Made by a program: the position numbers and the translations under genes. A stretch of DNA of 64,000 bases, from positions 496,001 to 560,000 of the forward strand of contig NZ_ATYB01000008.1 in NCBI RefSeq assembly GCF_000427465.1, written 5' to 3'. This document shows positions 32,927 through 42,948 of this stretch, piece after piece (the stretch's first letter is position 1; the number at the start of each line of letters is the position of its first letter). Under the pieces are notes generated by a model. That model did no database searches. It had not been told where the DNA came from and saw nothing but the letters and a program-made list of their open reading frames with translations. The DNA comes from Sinorhizobium arboris LMG 14919. GTDB taxonomy: Bacteria; Pseudomonadota; Alphaproteobacteria; Rhizobiales; Rhizobiaceae.

Positions 32927-34657
32927 TCACAGAACGCCCGGTTCCCGTCGCGCTTCCGACTGCCCGCCAGCGCGTGGCCCGGATCCCGCATTCTCGGCCG
33001 CGCGGTATCCCGGCGCCGGCTGGTTCTCTTTGCTTGCCGGCCGGGTGCAGGCGGCGAAAGCGTCGAGATCGCGGTTATAGACGCTCGTCTCGACGTCCAT
33101 CATGCCGAGCACCGTGTGAAACAGGTTGTCGTGCGATTTCGGCTGGTCGACATCCTTGGCGAGACAGCCGGTATCGACGCCCATCGCAGCCTTGTACGGC
33201 TTCGAAAACCAGGCGATGAACGGCACCTGCGTCTGCTCCTTCGGAGCGATCACATAGGGCGCACCGTGGAGGTAGATGCCGTTCTCCCCGAGCGATTCGC
33301 CGTGATCCGACATGTAGATCATCGCGCCGGCAATGCGCTCCTGGTGCTTTTCGAGAAGCCGCGCAACACTGGCGAGAATATGGTCGGTATAGAGGATGGT
33401 ATTGTCATATGCGTTGACGATTTCCGCCGTGGAGCACCGCATGAGTTCCGGCGTGCGGCAGTCGGGCGTGAAGCGGCGGAACGCCTCGGGATAGCGCAAG
33501 TAGTAAGAGGGGCCATGGCTGCCGAGCTGATGCAGTACGATGACGCTGTTCGACGTTAGCGCCCCAAGCTTCCGGTCGAGATCGCCGAGGAGAATCTCGT
33601 CCAGGCACTCGCCGTTGCTGCAAAGGGGACTGTTCTTGCGGCCAGTCAGACTGGCGAAGCTGATGAGATCGGCGATCCCCTTGCTGCCGGTATTGTTGTC
33701 CCACCAGTTCACCGAGACACCGGCATGCGTCAGAACATTGACGAGATTTTCGGTCGATCGTGATTTCCAGTCGCTGTACTGGCTGCGCGGATACACCGAA
33801 AACATGCAGGGAAGCGAGACGGCGGTTGCCGTGCCGCAACTCGTCGTTCTGCGGTAGTTCACGACCCCGAGCGTCTTCAACTCCGGATTCGTCTCGCGAC
33901 CGTAACCGTTGAGCGAAAAATTCATGGCGCGCGCCGTCTCGCCGGCGACGACGACAACCACCACCGGCTTCCCGGCGCCGGCTATACGGGCGCCTTGATG
34001 CGCATCGGTTCCGAGCGGCTGCACGACGAGATTGCGCTCCCGGTAGGTAGAGAGACCGTAGCGCACGCCTGCGATCAGCGGTCCGGAGGGATTGAACCTT
34101 TTCATGAGGTCCGTGTGTTCGCGCAGCGCATAGGCGAGCGTGGCAAAATTTGCATATACGAGACCGGCGCCGGCGACGAGCGATACGGAGACGAAGAGGA
34201 AATTGACCGCCGCCTTGGGCAAGAACCGGCGGTGGCGTATTCTGACCCAGGCGATCAGAATAGAAGGAAGCGCCGCGTAGACCAACAGGTGCTGCGCAAG
34301 GCTGAACGTCAGCAGATGGCTCGCCTCGGCCTGCGTCGTCACTGCGGCGTTACCGATCATGTCGCGGTCGATGATGACGCCGAACGTGTCGGCGAAATAA
34401 CCCGCCGTGGCAGACACAAGGATGAGAAAGACCAGCACGGGCTTCATCAGGTATTTGAGCGACAAGCTCGTCAGGATCGCAAACAGGGCCAGATAGAGTG
34501 CCGCCGCAAAGGCGATGAGGCTCATCGGGGCCTGATCGAAATAGACGATGGCATGAACCCAGAAAGAGTTGTTGGTCGCCAGCAGCAGATAAAGGGCGAC
34601 GATCGCGCTCAGGGCTATGCTGCCGATCTCGAGTCGGGGAATTCGCAGGATCTTCAA
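32927..34657 (-). CDS. eptA: Lipid A phosphoethanolamine transferase, EptA family
   Basis: Inner-membrane sulfatase-fold enzyme of 576 residues that moves phosphoethanolamine onto lipid A, lowering polymyxin binding. Five hydrophobic helices occupy about 15-180. The periplasmic domain has VVVVVAGETARAMNFSLNGY near 237 (metal-binding Glu), SCGTATAVSLPCMFSVYPRS near 277 with the nucleophilic Thr, and the metal block MSDHGESLGENGIYLHG near 465. I chose TTG 34655-34657 because GGAGGT lies 7 bases upstream; a longer frame reaching 34876 would overlap the divergent regulator. Divergence from a two-component system suggests envelope-stress control. Confidence 0.88.
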   Translation of the reverse strand: MKILRIPRLEIGSIALSAIVALYLLLATNNSFWVHAIVYFDQAPMSLIAFAAALYLALFAILTSLSLKYLMKPVLVFLILVSATAGYFADTFGVIIDRDMIGNAAVTTQAEASHLLTFSLAQHLLVYAALPSILIAWVRIRHRRFLPKAAVNFLFVSVSLVAGAGLVYANFATLAYALREHTDLMKRFNPSGPLIAGVRYGLSTYRERNLVVQPLGTDAHQGARIAGAGKPVVVVVVAGETARAMNFSLNGYGRETNPELKTLGVVNYRRTTSCGTATAVSLPCMFSVYPRSQYSDWKSRSTENLVNVLTHAGVSVNWWDNNTGSKGIADLISFASLTGRKNSPLCSNGECLDEILLGDLDRKLGALTSNSVIVLHQLGSHGPSYYLRYPEAFRRFTPDCRTPELMRCSTAEIVNAYDNTILYTDHILASVARLLEKHQERIAGAMIYMSDHGESLGENGIYLHGAPYVIAPKEQTQVPFIAWFSKPYKAAMGVDTGCLAKDVDQPKSHDNLFHTVLGMMDVETSVYNRDLDAFAACTRPASKENQPAPGYRAAENAGSGPRAGGQSEARREPGVL

Positions 34658-34906
34658 GCCGCTACCTCCAAAGACGCGCGCCCCTCTCGATAGGCAGGAT
34701 GCGGCGTTGACTTCATGCTCCCAGAACCGTTTGCGATCCGAGGGAACATGCCCAGTAGCGTCGTCGAGCTGTCGAAAACCTGTCGGGAAGCACCGCAGCC
34801 CTGAACGGAGACCCGCCCCTGAATGAGATTTCGCAAGTTGGCACCCGCGGAAAAACGTCCTATGTTCCGCCGTCACCGACGCCAGACGATTCAGGCTGCG
34901 ATCCGC

Positions 34907-35581
34907 ATGCGTTTACTCCTCGTCGAGGACAGTCCTCGCCTAACCGAACTCATCAGCGAGACCATGCATGACGCGGGTTGGAGGCTCGACGGCGTTTCGA
35001 CGCTGCGCGATGCGGAAGCGGCCATTGCCGCGCGCGAGCATGATCTTGTGCTGCTCGATCTCGGCCTTCCTGACGGAGACGGCCTGCAACTCTTGCAATG
35101 GATCCGGCGTGAGCATGTCGGCCTGCCGGTGCTGGTCATCACGGCCAGGGGTTCGGTCGACGAGCGCATCGCGGGGCTCGACGCCGGCGCCGACGACTAT
35201 CTCGTCAAACCGTTTCACCACCGCGAACTTCTGTCTCGCTGCCGCGCAATGCTGCGGCGCAATCCGCATGCGATACAGCCGGTCCTGGAGGCCGGATCGC
35301 TGCGCTACGATCCGGCAACGGCGGAGCTTGCCTGCGATGGGGCCGTTGTCGCCCTTCCGCCGCGCGAGCGCTCGCTGATCGAGATCCTGATGCGCGAAGT
35401 CGGACGCGTCGTGCCGAAACGCCGCCTCGAAACGGCACTTTCGGAATACGGCCAGGAACTGAGCTCGAATGCGCTCGAACTTGCCGTTTCCAGGGTACGC
35501 AAGCGCCTGCAGTCCGTGGAAGCCGGCGTGCAGATCGAAACCGTACGCGGCATCGGCTATCTGTTGCGGACGGTCGCATGA
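34907..35581 (+). CDS. OmpR-family response regulator
   Basis: Two-component regulator of 224 residues. The receiver domain has acidic residues in LLVEDSPRL, phospho-Asp51 in LVLLDLGLPDGDG, and Lys near 101 in DYLVKPFHHREL. The winged-helix part ends with VSRVRKRLQSVEAGVQIETV and RGIGYLLR, typical of OmpR/PhoB proteins. The organisation resembles PmrA/QseB-type regulators, which control eptA in other bacteria; here eptA is divergent 249 bases away, so this is a reasonable target. The stop overlaps the kinase ATG by 4 bases. Confidence 0.9.
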   Translation: MRLLLVEDSPRLTELISETMHDAGWRLDGVSTLRDAEAAIAAREHDLVLLDLGLPDGDGLQLLQWIRREHVGLPVLVITARGSVDERIAGLDAGADDYLVKPFHHRELLSRCRAMLRRNPHAIQPVLEAGSLRYDPATAELACDGAVVALPPRERSLIEILMREVGRVVPKRRLETALSEYGQELSSNALELAVSRVRKRLQSVEAGVQIETVRGIGYLLRTVA

Positions 35582-36927
35582 AGCGGGCAAACCCGTCGCT
35601 CATCGGAATCGTTGCCCGGCGCGTAATCGCGTTCTCGCTGCTGGCCATGATCCTGCAGATCGGCGTCGTCTTCGCCGATTACTGGTTCGACGATGACGAG
35701 CTCAGCGTCCTGATGCTGCAGGAGGAGACAGAGACTCTCTCGGCTGCGATCGCGAAGCAGGACGGGGAAGTGACGTTCGAACCCGATCACGGCGTGAGAG
35801 AGCGCTATCGGGTACGGGAGGGACCGGGCGCGATCTATATCAGGGTTCGAACCGCTTCCGGGCGGGTGCTCTTTTCCAACTGTTCGAGCGAGTGTTCGGA
35901 CCATTTCCTTCCGCTGGCCGTCGACGCTCCGAATTTCTGGAAACGGCTGATTGCGCCCGGCAAACCCTTCAGTGTTGCCGGTGGCCAGTCCTTCGAACGT
36001 TACGGTGAGACCGTGCTCGTCGAGTTGGCCGTGCTCAAGGACCCCAACGGCTTCATGTACAGCGTTCTACTTCGAGAGATGTTCGATTCCATGATCGTGC
36101 CCATGACGCTGATGTTCTGCCTTGTGATCGGAGCCACAATCTGGTCGATCCGCAGCGCCCTCAACCCCGTGGCGGCGGCGGTAAGGGCGGCCGATGCGAT
36201 CGACCCGCGCGACGGAACGGCGCGCCTGCCTTCGTCGCATATGCCCGAGGAGATCGAGCGCCTGGTCGCCGCCGTCAACCGCCTCCTCGCGCGCGTTGCC
36301 GATCTTATCCAGGCACAGAAGGTCTTTTCCTCTTCCATAGCGCACGAGATTCGCACCCCCGTTTCGATCGCCAGGATGGAACTCAGCCGCATCGCCGATC
36401 CTCGCGCCCGCAACGCCGAGCGCGATCTCGATGCGCTGACGCACATCCTCGAGCAATTGACCTCACTGGCCCGCGCGGACGCCGTGGACGCTTCCGCCTT
36501 TCAGTCCGCCAGTCTTTCGGCGATCGGAGCGGAGGTCGCGCAGATGACTGCACCATTCGTCTTCGACAATGCCAAGACCATCGAATTCATCGACCACGGT
36601 ACGCCGCCGGTGCGCATGATTGCGCCACTTGTGGAGAACATGCTGCGCAACCTGATCGAGAACGCAGTGAAGCATAATCCCGCCGGTACGCGCATCGTGG
36701 TCACCTGCGGGCCAGGCCCCCTGGTGTCGGTGGAGGATGACGGCAGGGGATTGGTAGACCTGCCGGAACACCATGAGGATCTCGGCTATGTCAAGCGCTC
36801 GGGCCAGCTTGGACTGGGCCTCAAAATCGTTCACCGGATCGGTGAGCTTCACAAGGCGCGGATCGACATCACTACAGCTTCCGGCCAAGGAACGAAAATC
36901 GCGATCGACTTCGCCGCGGCCGGGTAG
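35578..36927 (+). CDS. Sensor histidine kinase partner of the OmpR-type regulator
   Basis: Membrane kinase of 449 residues. Helix 1 is near 14-36 (RVIAFSLLAMILQIGVVFAD) and helix 2 near 168-190 (MIVPMTLMFCLVIGATIWSI), with a periplasmic sensor of about 130 residues between that contains a Cys pair (FSNCSSECSDHF). The dimerisation His256 is in SSIAHEIRTPVSIARMELSR. The ATPase boxes are NMLRNLIENAVKHNPAG, VEDDGRGL and LGLGLKIVHRIGE. ATGA overlap with the regulator implies co-translation. The signal is unknown; the Cys pair could form a disulfide. Confidence 0.9.
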   Translation: MKRANPSLIGIVARRVIAFSLLAMILQIGVVFADYWFDDDELSVLMLQEETETLSAAIAKQDGEVTFEPDHGVRERYRVREGPGAIYIRVRTASGRVLFSNCSSECSDHFLPLAVDAPNFWKRLIAPGKPFSVAGGQSFERYGETVLVELAVLKDPNGFMYSVLLREMFDSMIVPMTLMFCLVIGATIWSIRSALNPVAAAVRAADAIDPRDGTARLPSSHMPEEIERLVAAVNRLLARVADLIQAQKVFSSSIAHEIRTPVSIARMELSRIADPRARNAERDLDALTHILEQLTSLARADAVDASAFQSASLSAIGAEVAQMTAPFVFDNAKTIEFIDHGTPPVRMIAPLVENMLRNLIENAVKHNPAGTRIVVTCGPGPLVSVEDDGRGLVDLPEHHEDLGYVKRSGQLGLGLKIVHRIGELHKARIDITTASGQGTKIAIDFAAAG

Positions 36928-37177
36928 AGCGGGATAGGTCGTCCTCCATTTTCCGAAAAGCTTCGGGATGGCAAAACGGCATCGATAAACGGCAAATGAA
37001 GCCAGTCTCACCGGCTTCAACTCAAAACCGTGTTCGCGTTTCCGTGGTCGACGCTCCGATTTGGAATCCACAATCCGATTGCGCTTCCTCGTCGGGCGAA
37101 GGTCCAGGTCCGTTGGCCTCTCTCTGAAACGGCCCCGGCCTTGGGACAACGCAGGATTTATTCACATTCTCAGCTTT

Positions 37178-37208
37178 CATTCGATCGATTGACTTATTCG
37201 ACCGAATG
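37178..37208. promoter_or_regulatory. Operator-like palindrome before the CecR-like gene
   Basis: CATTCGATCGA (37178-37188) and TCGACCGAATG (37198-37208) are inverted with one mismatch in 11, around a 9-base AT-rich centre. It ends 7 bases before the TetR-family start, the classic place for autoregulation of the operon. Confidence 0.65.
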
Positions 37209-37215
37209 ACGTACC

Positions 37216-37929
37216 ATGCAACTCATGATCAAGGTCAACAACCGCACTTCCCAGCTTCGAGGCGACCGCGGCGACGCGACGCGGGAGAAGCTGCTCAACA
37301 CGGCGATCGACGTCTTCGGGCGCTATGGCTTCGACGGCGCGACGACGCGGAAGCTCGCCGATGCTGCAGGCGTCAACCTTCAGGCGATACCCTATTACTT
37401 CGGCGGCAAGGAAGGGCTCTATGTGGCGGCTGCCGAGCACCTCGCCTCCATCATCGGCGGCCATGTCGGCGACCTTCGGGCCGTAATCGTCGCCCGCCTT
37501 GCCGAACTCGACGCCGAGGGCGCTGAAATGATGCCAGCCGAAGCGCGCCAGTTCCTCACCCGGATGGTCCAGCGGATGATAATCCTCTTCGTCAGCAAGG
37601 AATCGGAAAGCTGGGCCCGCTTTATCATCCGCGAACAGATGGAGCCGACGGAGGCTTTCAAGCGCATCTACGGCACTATCATGGGGCCGATGATCGAAAT
37701 GGCGCGCCGGCTGATCGGCGCCATCCTTCAGGACGATCCGGCTTCGGAGCACATCCGTCTGAGGACCCTCTCCTTCGTCGGAAGCGTTCTGGTTTTCCGA
37801 ATGGCGCATGCGGCCGTCCATGCCCAGCTCGAATGGGAGGCTGCCGGACCGAATGAGATCGAGACATTGCGCCGCCACGCCGCCGAGCTCGTGACAGTGC
37901 TCGGTGCCGAAAAGGACCGCCGGTCATGA
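37216..37929 (+). CDS. TetR-family regulator, CecR (YbiH)-like
   Basis: Repressor-type protein of 237 residues (ATG 37225 is an alternative start). The N-terminal helix-turn-helix is [40 protein letters not shown] and [14 protein letters not shown], with the Y-Y-F-x-x-K-E-x-L ending. The C-terminal part matches the CecR/YbiH ligand-domain style ([18 protein letters not shown]). In E. coli this gene precedes ybhGFSR, exactly the order seen here. It probably represses the operon through the palindrome just upstream. Overlap with the next ATG is 4 bases. Confidence 0.87.
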   Translation: MQLMIKVNNRTSQLRGDRGDATREKLLNTAIDVFGRYGFDGATTRKLADAAGVNLQAIPYYFGGKEGLYVAAAEHLASIIGGHVGDLRAVIVARLAELDAEGAEMMPAEARQFLTRMVQRMIILFVSKESESWARFIIREQMEPTEAFKRIYGTIMGPMIEMARRLIGAILQDDPASEHIRLRTLSFVGSVLVFRMAHAAVHAQLEWEAAGPNEIETLRRHAAELVTVLGAEKDRRS

Positions 37930-38930
37930 AAAAAGTCGCTATCCTCATTGCAATCGTCGCCGCAGCGCTCGCCGGCGCCTGGTGGTTCGACCTGCCGGCG
38001 CGCCTCGGCTTTGCCGGCGAAACGCGCCAGCTCGTTCTTTATGGCAATGTGGATATTCGGCAGGTTTCTCTCGGATTTCGGGTGAGCGGGCGGATTGCCG
38101 AGTTGCGCGTCGACGAGGGCGATGCCGTCAAAGCGGGCGAATTGATCGCAAGGCTCGACGCCGAGCCGTTCCGGCAGGCGCTCGGCGCTGCCGAGGCGGA
38201 AGCCGAGGCTGCCCGGGCAACGCTGGGGAAGCTCAAGGCCGGCGCTCGCTCTGCCGAAATCGCCCAGGCACGCGCCACGTACGAGGAGCGCCTTGCGGAG
38301 CTTGAAAATGCGAAGCTCGCCTATGACCGTGCAAATCGACTGCGTCCGAATGGCACGATCTCGCAGGCCGAGCTTGACCAGGCGAGCGCAAGCCGTGCGG
38401 CCGCGGACGCCCGTGCAAGGTCGGCCCGCGAGGCCCTGGTGCTCCTCGAAGAGGGAAGCCGCGCCGAGGACATAGCGGCCGCCGCAGCCCAGGCGAATGC
38501 CGCGACGGCAAAGGAAGAGAGCGCCCGCATCTCGCTCAAGGACACGGAGCTCGCCGCTCCGAGCGACGGGATCATTCTCTCACGGGTACGGGAAGCCGGT
38601 GCGATCGTCTCGCCCGCCGACGTCGTCTACGTGCTATCGCTGACCGAGCCGGTCTGGGTCCGCGCCTATGTCGCAGAGCCCGACCTCGGCCGCGTGCATC
38701 CGGGAATGAAGGTGACGATCACCTCCGACACGGCTCCGAGCCACGGCTATGAGGGAACCATCGGCTTCATTTCCCCGGTCGCCGAATTCACGCCCAAATC
38801 TGTGGAGACACCGGAACTCAGAACCGACCTCGTCTACAGGCTGCGCATCGTGATCGCCAATCCGGGCAAGGATCTTCGCCAGGGCATGCCGGTCACCGTG
38901 CACCTGCCGGACGCGAAGGAGACCTCCTGA
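37926..38930 (+). CDS. HlyD-family efflux adaptor, YbhG-like
   Basis: Periplasmic adaptor of 334 residues. One N-terminal membrane helix ([20 protein letters not shown], about 3-22) is followed by a half-lipoyl block [20 protein letters not shown] near 47, a coiled coil of about 85-200 residues, and the second half-lipoyl [20 protein letters not shown] near 207. It connects an inner-membrane ABC pump to an outer-membrane channel. The stop and the next start share a base (TGATG). Confidence 0.88.
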   Translation: MKKVAILIAIVAAALAGAWWFDLPARLGFAGETRQLVLYGNVDIRQVSLGFRVSGRIAELRVDEGDAVKAGELIARLDAEPFRQALGAAEAEAEAARATLGKLKAGARSAEIAQARATYEERLAELENAKLAYDRANRLRPNGTISQAELDQASASRAAADARARSAREALVLLEEGSRAEDIAAAAAQANAATAKEESARISLKDTELAAPSDGIILSRVREAGAIVSPADVVYVLSLTEPVWVRAYVAEPDLGRVHPGMKVTITSDTAPSHGYEGTIGFISPVAEFTPKSVETPELRTDLVYRLRIVIANPGKDLRQGMPVTVHLPDAKETS

Positions 38931-40675
38931 TGCCCGCCCCCGCGACGGAGCTCGGCACGGCTCCATTCGTTCGGCTGACAGCCGTCACCAAGCGCTTCGG
39001 TACGGCGCCCCCGGCGCTCGACGCAGTTGCCGGCGAAATCTTTGGCGGACGGATCACCGGTCTCGTCGGTCCCGATGGCGCAGGTAAGACGACACTGATC
39101 CGGCTGATGACCGGCCTTATGCTGCCGGACGCAGGCACCGTCGAGGTCCTTGGCTACGATAGCCGCACAAATCCCGCCAGCATACAGGCGGTGATCGGCT
39201 ATATGCCGCAGCGCTTCGGCCTCTACGAAGATCTGTCGGTCCAGGAAAATCTCGACCTTTACGCCGATCTGCGCGGCCTGCCTAAGAGAGAGCGCAGCCG
39301 GACTTTTGGCGAGCTGCTCGAGTTCACCGATCTTTCCCGCTTCACGACGCGGCTCGCCGGCAAGCTCTCGGGCGGCATGAAACAGAAGCTCGGCCTCGCC
39401 TGCGCGCTCCTGCGCAAGCCGCGGCTCCTGCTTCTCGACGAGCCCGGTGTCGGCGTCGACCCGATTTCGCGGCGCGACCTCTGGAAAATGGTCGAGAATC
39501 TGAGGGCGGAGGGCATAGGCGTCGTCTGGTCGACTGCCTATCTCGAGGAGGCGGAAGCCTGCGACCATGTTTTCCTGCTCAATCAGGGAAAACTCATGTT
39601 TTCCGGTCCGCCGAGCGAGATGACCGGCCGTGTCGAGAACCGCGTCTTTCGCCTTTCCGGCATCCGCGGCCGCCGGCGCGAAGCACTCGCGCGCCTACTC
39701 GACCAGGACGGCGTGGTCGATGGCGTGATTCAGGGCGAAGCCCTGCGTCTCGTCATGAAGCCGGATCTTTCGCCGCCGCTTGGCGACACAGCCGATGCAA
39801 CGGATGCAACAGTCACCCCGCCGCGCTTCGAGGACGCTTTCGTCGATATGCTCGGCGGAGGTCCCGGCGGCCGCTCGAGACTCGCCGAAACACAGCGCCC
39901 CTTCGCCGAAGACGCCGGCCGACCCGTGATCGAGGCACGAGGGCTGACGAAGCGTTTCGGCGACTTCACCGCTGCCGACGGTATCACCTTCGACATTCCG
40001 CGCGGCGAGATTTTCGGTCTTCTCGGTCCGAACGGCGCCGGCAAATCGACAACGTTCAAGATGCTGTGCGGCCTCCTGAAGCCGACTGCCGGAGAGGGCC
40101 GGGTCGCCGGATTCGACCTCAGGCGAGACGCCCCCGAGGCGCGCAACCGATTAGGCTACATGGCGCAGAAATTTTCGCTCTACGGGGATTTGAGCGTCAT
40201 CCAGAACTTCAAGTTCTTCGCAGGGGTTTACGGCCTTTCCGGCGCGAGAAAACGGGAACGCATCGGCCTGATGACCGAAATCTTCGACTTCCGCACGATT
40301 CTCGACATGTCGGCCAAGGACCTGCCGCTCGGCCTCAAGCAGCGCCTGGCGCTCGCCTGCGCGGTTCTGCATGAACCGGAAGTGCTTTTCCTCGACGAAC
40401 CGACCTCCGGGGTCGATCCGATCACCCGCCGCGAGTTCTGGACCCATATCAACGGTCTCGTCGAAAAGGGGGTCACCGTACTCGTCACCACGCATTTCAT
40501 GGACGAGGCGGAATATTGCGACCGTATTTCGCTCATCTATCGCGGCCGCTCGATCGCACTCGGCTCGCCGGACGAAATGAAGGCCCGAGTCGCAGGCAGG
40601 AACCTCCCCGATCCAACAATGGAGGATGCGTTCATCGCCCTGGTCCAGGACTCCGAAGCGAAGGAAGCAGCATGA
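38930..40675 (+). CDS. Tandem ABC ATPase, YbhF-like
   Basis: Two fused ABC ATPase domains in 581 residues. Domain 1: Walker A GPDGAGKTT near 48-56, signature LSGGMKQKLGLA near 146, Walker B RLLLLDEPGVGVDP. Domain 2: Walker A GPNGAGKST near 366-374, a degenerate signature LPLGLKQRLALA near 465, Walker B EVLFLDEPTSGVDP. This arrangement is that of YbhF, which powers the YbhS-YbhR pair; E. coli YbhFSR exports drugs and cations. The next gene begins within its stop (ATGA). Confidence 0.9.
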   Translation: MPAPATELGTAPFVRLTAVTKRFGTAPPALDAVAGEIFGGRITGLVGPDGAGKTTLIRLMTGLMLPDAGTVEVLGYDSRTNPASIQAVIGYMPQRFGLYEDLSVQENLDLYADLRGLPKRERSRTFGELLEFTDLSRFTTRLAGKLSGGMKQKLGLACALLRKPRLLLLDEPGVGVDPISRRDLWKMVENLRAEGIGVVWSTAYLEEAEACDHVFLLNQGKLMFSGPPSEMTGRVENRVFRLSGIRGRRREALARLLDQDGVVDGVIQGEALRLVMKPDLSPPLGDTADATDATVTPPRFEDAFVDMLGGGPGGRSRLAETQRPFAEDAGRPVIEARGLTKRFGDFTAADGITFDIPRGEIFGLLGPNGAGKSTTFKMLCGLLKPTAGEGRVAGFDLRRDAPEARNRLGYMAQKFSLYGDLSVIQNFKFFAGVYGLSGARKRERIGLMTEIFDFRTILDMSAKDLPLGLKQRLALACAVLHEPEVLFLDEPTSGVDPITRREFWTHINGLVEKGVTVLVTTHFMDEAEYCDRISLIYRGRSIALGSPDEMKARVAGRNLPDPTMEDAFIALVQDSEAKEAA

Positions 40676-41826
40676 ACGCCCTAAGGGAAAAGGCGAAAGC
40701 GTACGACTCCCGGGGCCGGGCCAGGCGCTTCGCCGCCCTGGTGCGCAAGGAAAGCTATCAGGTCGTACGCGACCCGAGCAGTATCCTGATTGCCTTTGTC
40801 CTGCCATTGGTCCTGCTCTTCCTCTTCGGCTACGGCGTATCGCTCGACACGACGCGCACGCGCGTCGCTCTCGTCGTCGAGGAAGCGACCCCGCTCACGC
40901 GCGATCTCGCGGCAAGCTTCGTGGCGTCGCGGTATTTCTCCGTCGTCAGCGGACGCGACCGCAGGGAATTCAACGACGACCTCGTCCTCGGACGCGTACG
41001 CGGCATCCTCGTGATCCCCGCAGGCTTCGCCGCCGACCACGCGGCGGGGCGCCATCCCTCAGTTCAGGTGATCGTCGACGGCTCCGATCCGAACACCGCC
41101 AATTTCGTGCAGAACTACGCCCAGGGCGCTGTTGCCAATTGGGAACGCCAGCGCATGGGCGAAGGCGGGCGTGCGGCTCCGGCGATCGCCTCCGAACAGC
41201 GCTTCTGGTTCAACCCGCAACTGACAAGCCGAAACTTCCTGGTGCCGGGCTCCATCGCCATCGTGATGACGCTGGTCGGCACGCTTCTCACCTCGCTTGT
41301 CGTCGCCCGCGAATGGGAACGTGGCACGATGGAGGCGATGATGGCGACGCCCGTCTCCGCCGCCGAGCTGCTGGCCGGAAAGCTGCTGCCCTATTTCATC
41401 CTCGGCCTTACGTCGATGACGCTTTGCGTCCTTGTGGCGGTCTTTCTTTTCGATGTGCCCTTCCGTGGATCGCTTGCGGCGCTCTACGCCCTTTCGGCGA
41501 CCTTCCTCATGCCGGCGCTCGGACAGGGGCTGCTGATCTCGGCCGCGACGAAGAACCAGTTTCTCGCTTCGCAGCTCGCGCTGATCTCGGCTTTCCTGCC
41601 GGCCTTCCTGCTATCCGGCTTCCTCTTCGAGATCAACTCCATGCCCACCGTCATCCAATGGGTGACCTATGCCGTTCCGGCGCGATATCTCATTCCCAGT
41701 CTGCAGACGGTGTTTCTCGCCGGCGATATCTGGCCGATGTTCGCGCGCGCCATCGCGGTAATGTTCCTGATCGGTTGCATGTTCTTCGCGCTTGCCGCGC
41801 GCAGCACCAGAAAGAGGGTCGGCTGA
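40672..41826 (+). CDS. ABC-2 type permease, YbhS-like
   Basis: Membrane subunit of 384 residues, ABC-2 family. It starts at ATG 40672, inside the ATPase stop. One helix near 37-58 (ILIAFVLPLVLLFLFGYGVS) precedes a large external domain (about 60-195), then five helices, with REWERGTMEAMMATPVSAAE LL-type coupling helix near 220 and a terminal helix MFLIGCMFFALAARS. It pairs with the next gene as a heterodimer. The Gly/Pro-rich external loop is normal for the family. Confidence 0.88.
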   Translation: MNALREKAKAYDSRGRARRFAALVRKESYQVVRDPSSILIAFVLPLVLLFLFGYGVSLDTTRTRVALVVEEATPLTRDLAASFVASRYFSVVSGRDRREFNDDLVLGRVRGILVIPAGFAADHAAGRHPSVQVIVDGSDPNTANFVQNYAQGAVANWERQRMGEGGRAAPAIASEQRFWFNPQLTSRNFLVPGSIAIVMTLVGTLLTSLVVAREWERGTMEAMMATPVSAAELLAGKLLPYFILGLTSMTLCVLVAVFLFDVPFRGSLAALYALSATFLMPALGQGLLISAATKNQFLASQLALISAFLPAFLLSGFLFEINSMPTVIQWVTYAVPARYLIPSLQTVFLAGDIWPMFARAIAVMFLIGCMFFALAARSTRKRVG

Positions 41827-41827
41827 T

Positions 41828-42940
41828 ATGTGGTGGACACGGTTGAAAGCCCTGATCGTCAAGGAGCTGCTTGCGGTCCTGCGCGACCCGAAGGGCCGCA
41901 CCGTGCTGATCGGTCCCCCGATCATCCAGCTCCTCGTCTTCTCCTATGCGGCGACGCTCGAGGTGACGAATGTCGACATCATGGTACTGAACCGCGACAA
42001 CGGCCACTGGAGCCAGGAACTCGTGCAGCAGATCGGCGGCTCTGAGACCTTTCGCTCGATAGAGCTCACGAGCAGCCCTGACCAGGTCCGCCTCGCGATC
42101 GACACCCAGCGCGTACTCGCGGCACTGGAGATCGGTCCCACCTTCTCCCGCGACATCGAGGCGGGGCGACCGGCGGAAGTCCAGGTAATTCTCGACGGTC
42201 GGCGCTCCAACGCATCGCAGATCGTCGCCGGCTATCTCGGCCGGATCGTCGGCGCGGTGGCAGGGGAAACGCCGGCCGGCAAGCGTACGGCCTCCGAGAC
42301 TATCCGGGTCGAGGCGCGCAACTGGTTCAATCCGAACCTCACCTATCAATGGTTCATGGTGCCCAATCTGGTCGCGAGCATCGCTCTCTTGATCGGGCTC
42401 ATCGTCACGGCGCTATCGGTCGCGCGCGAACGGGAGCTCGGCACCTTCGACCAGCTTATTGTCTCGCCGTTGCGTACTCACGAAATCCTGCTCGGCAAGC
42501 TCATTCCCCCGATGATGATCGGCCTTTTCCACATCACCATCTATATCCTTGCCGCGGTCTTCGTTTTCGGCGTGCCGCTGCGCGGCTCGGTCTTCCTGCT
42601 CTATGGCAGCGCCATCTTCTATCTCGCCGCCGTCGTCGGCCTCGGCCTCTTCATCTCGGCGCTGTCCATGACCCAGCAGCAGGCGATCCTCGGAGCCTTT
42701 CTCTTCATGGTGCCCGCCATGCTGCTCTCCGGCTTCGCGACACCGATCGAGAACATGCCCTCCTGGCTGCAGCCGGTGACGCTCATCAATCCGCTCCGCT
42801 ATTTCCTGGTGATCGTAAAGGGCGTGTTTCTGAAGGACATTCCGCTTGCCGAGGTCGTCCACCAGACGCTGCCACTTTGCCTGATCGCGATCGTCACCCT
42901 CTCCTCCGCCGCGTGGCTCTTTCGCAGGCGCCTCGAATGA
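41828..42940 (+). CDS. ABC-2 type permease, YbhR-like
   Basis: Second membrane subunit, 370 residues, start ATG 41828 one base after the previous stop. It opens KALIVKELLAVLRDPKGRTV, with the first helix near 27-45. The external domain runs to about 170, and the coupling block VARERELGTFDQLIVSPLRT is near 198. The C-terminal helices include LLSGFATPIENMPSWLQPVT and the end LSSAAWLFRRRLE. Completes the cecR-ybhGFSR-like set. Confidence 0.88.
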   Translation: MWWTRLKALIVKELLAVLRDPKGRTVLIGPPIIQLLVFSYAATLEVTNVDIMVLNRDNGHWSQELVQQIGGSETFRSIELTSSPDQVRLAIDTQRVLAALEIGPTFSRDIEAGRPAEVQVILDGRRSNASQIVAGYLGRIVGAVAGETPAGKRTASETIRVEARNWFNPNLTYQWFMVPNLVASIALLIGLIVTALSVARERELGTFDQLIVSPLRTHEILLGKLIPPMMIGLFHITIYILAAVFVFGVPLRGSVFLLYGSAIFYLAAVVGLGLFISALSMTQQQAILGAFLFMVPAMLLSGFATPIENMPSWLQPVTLINPLRYFLVIVKGVFLKDIPLAEVVHQTLPLCLIAIVTLSSAAWLFRRRLE

Positions 42941-42948
42941 AATGACGC

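Noticed and set aside
34658..34876. N-terminal extension of the phosphoethanolamine transferase
   Set aside because: It has no membrane or signal character, overlaps the region before the divergent regulator, and a TTG with GGAGGT gives a normal-length protein.
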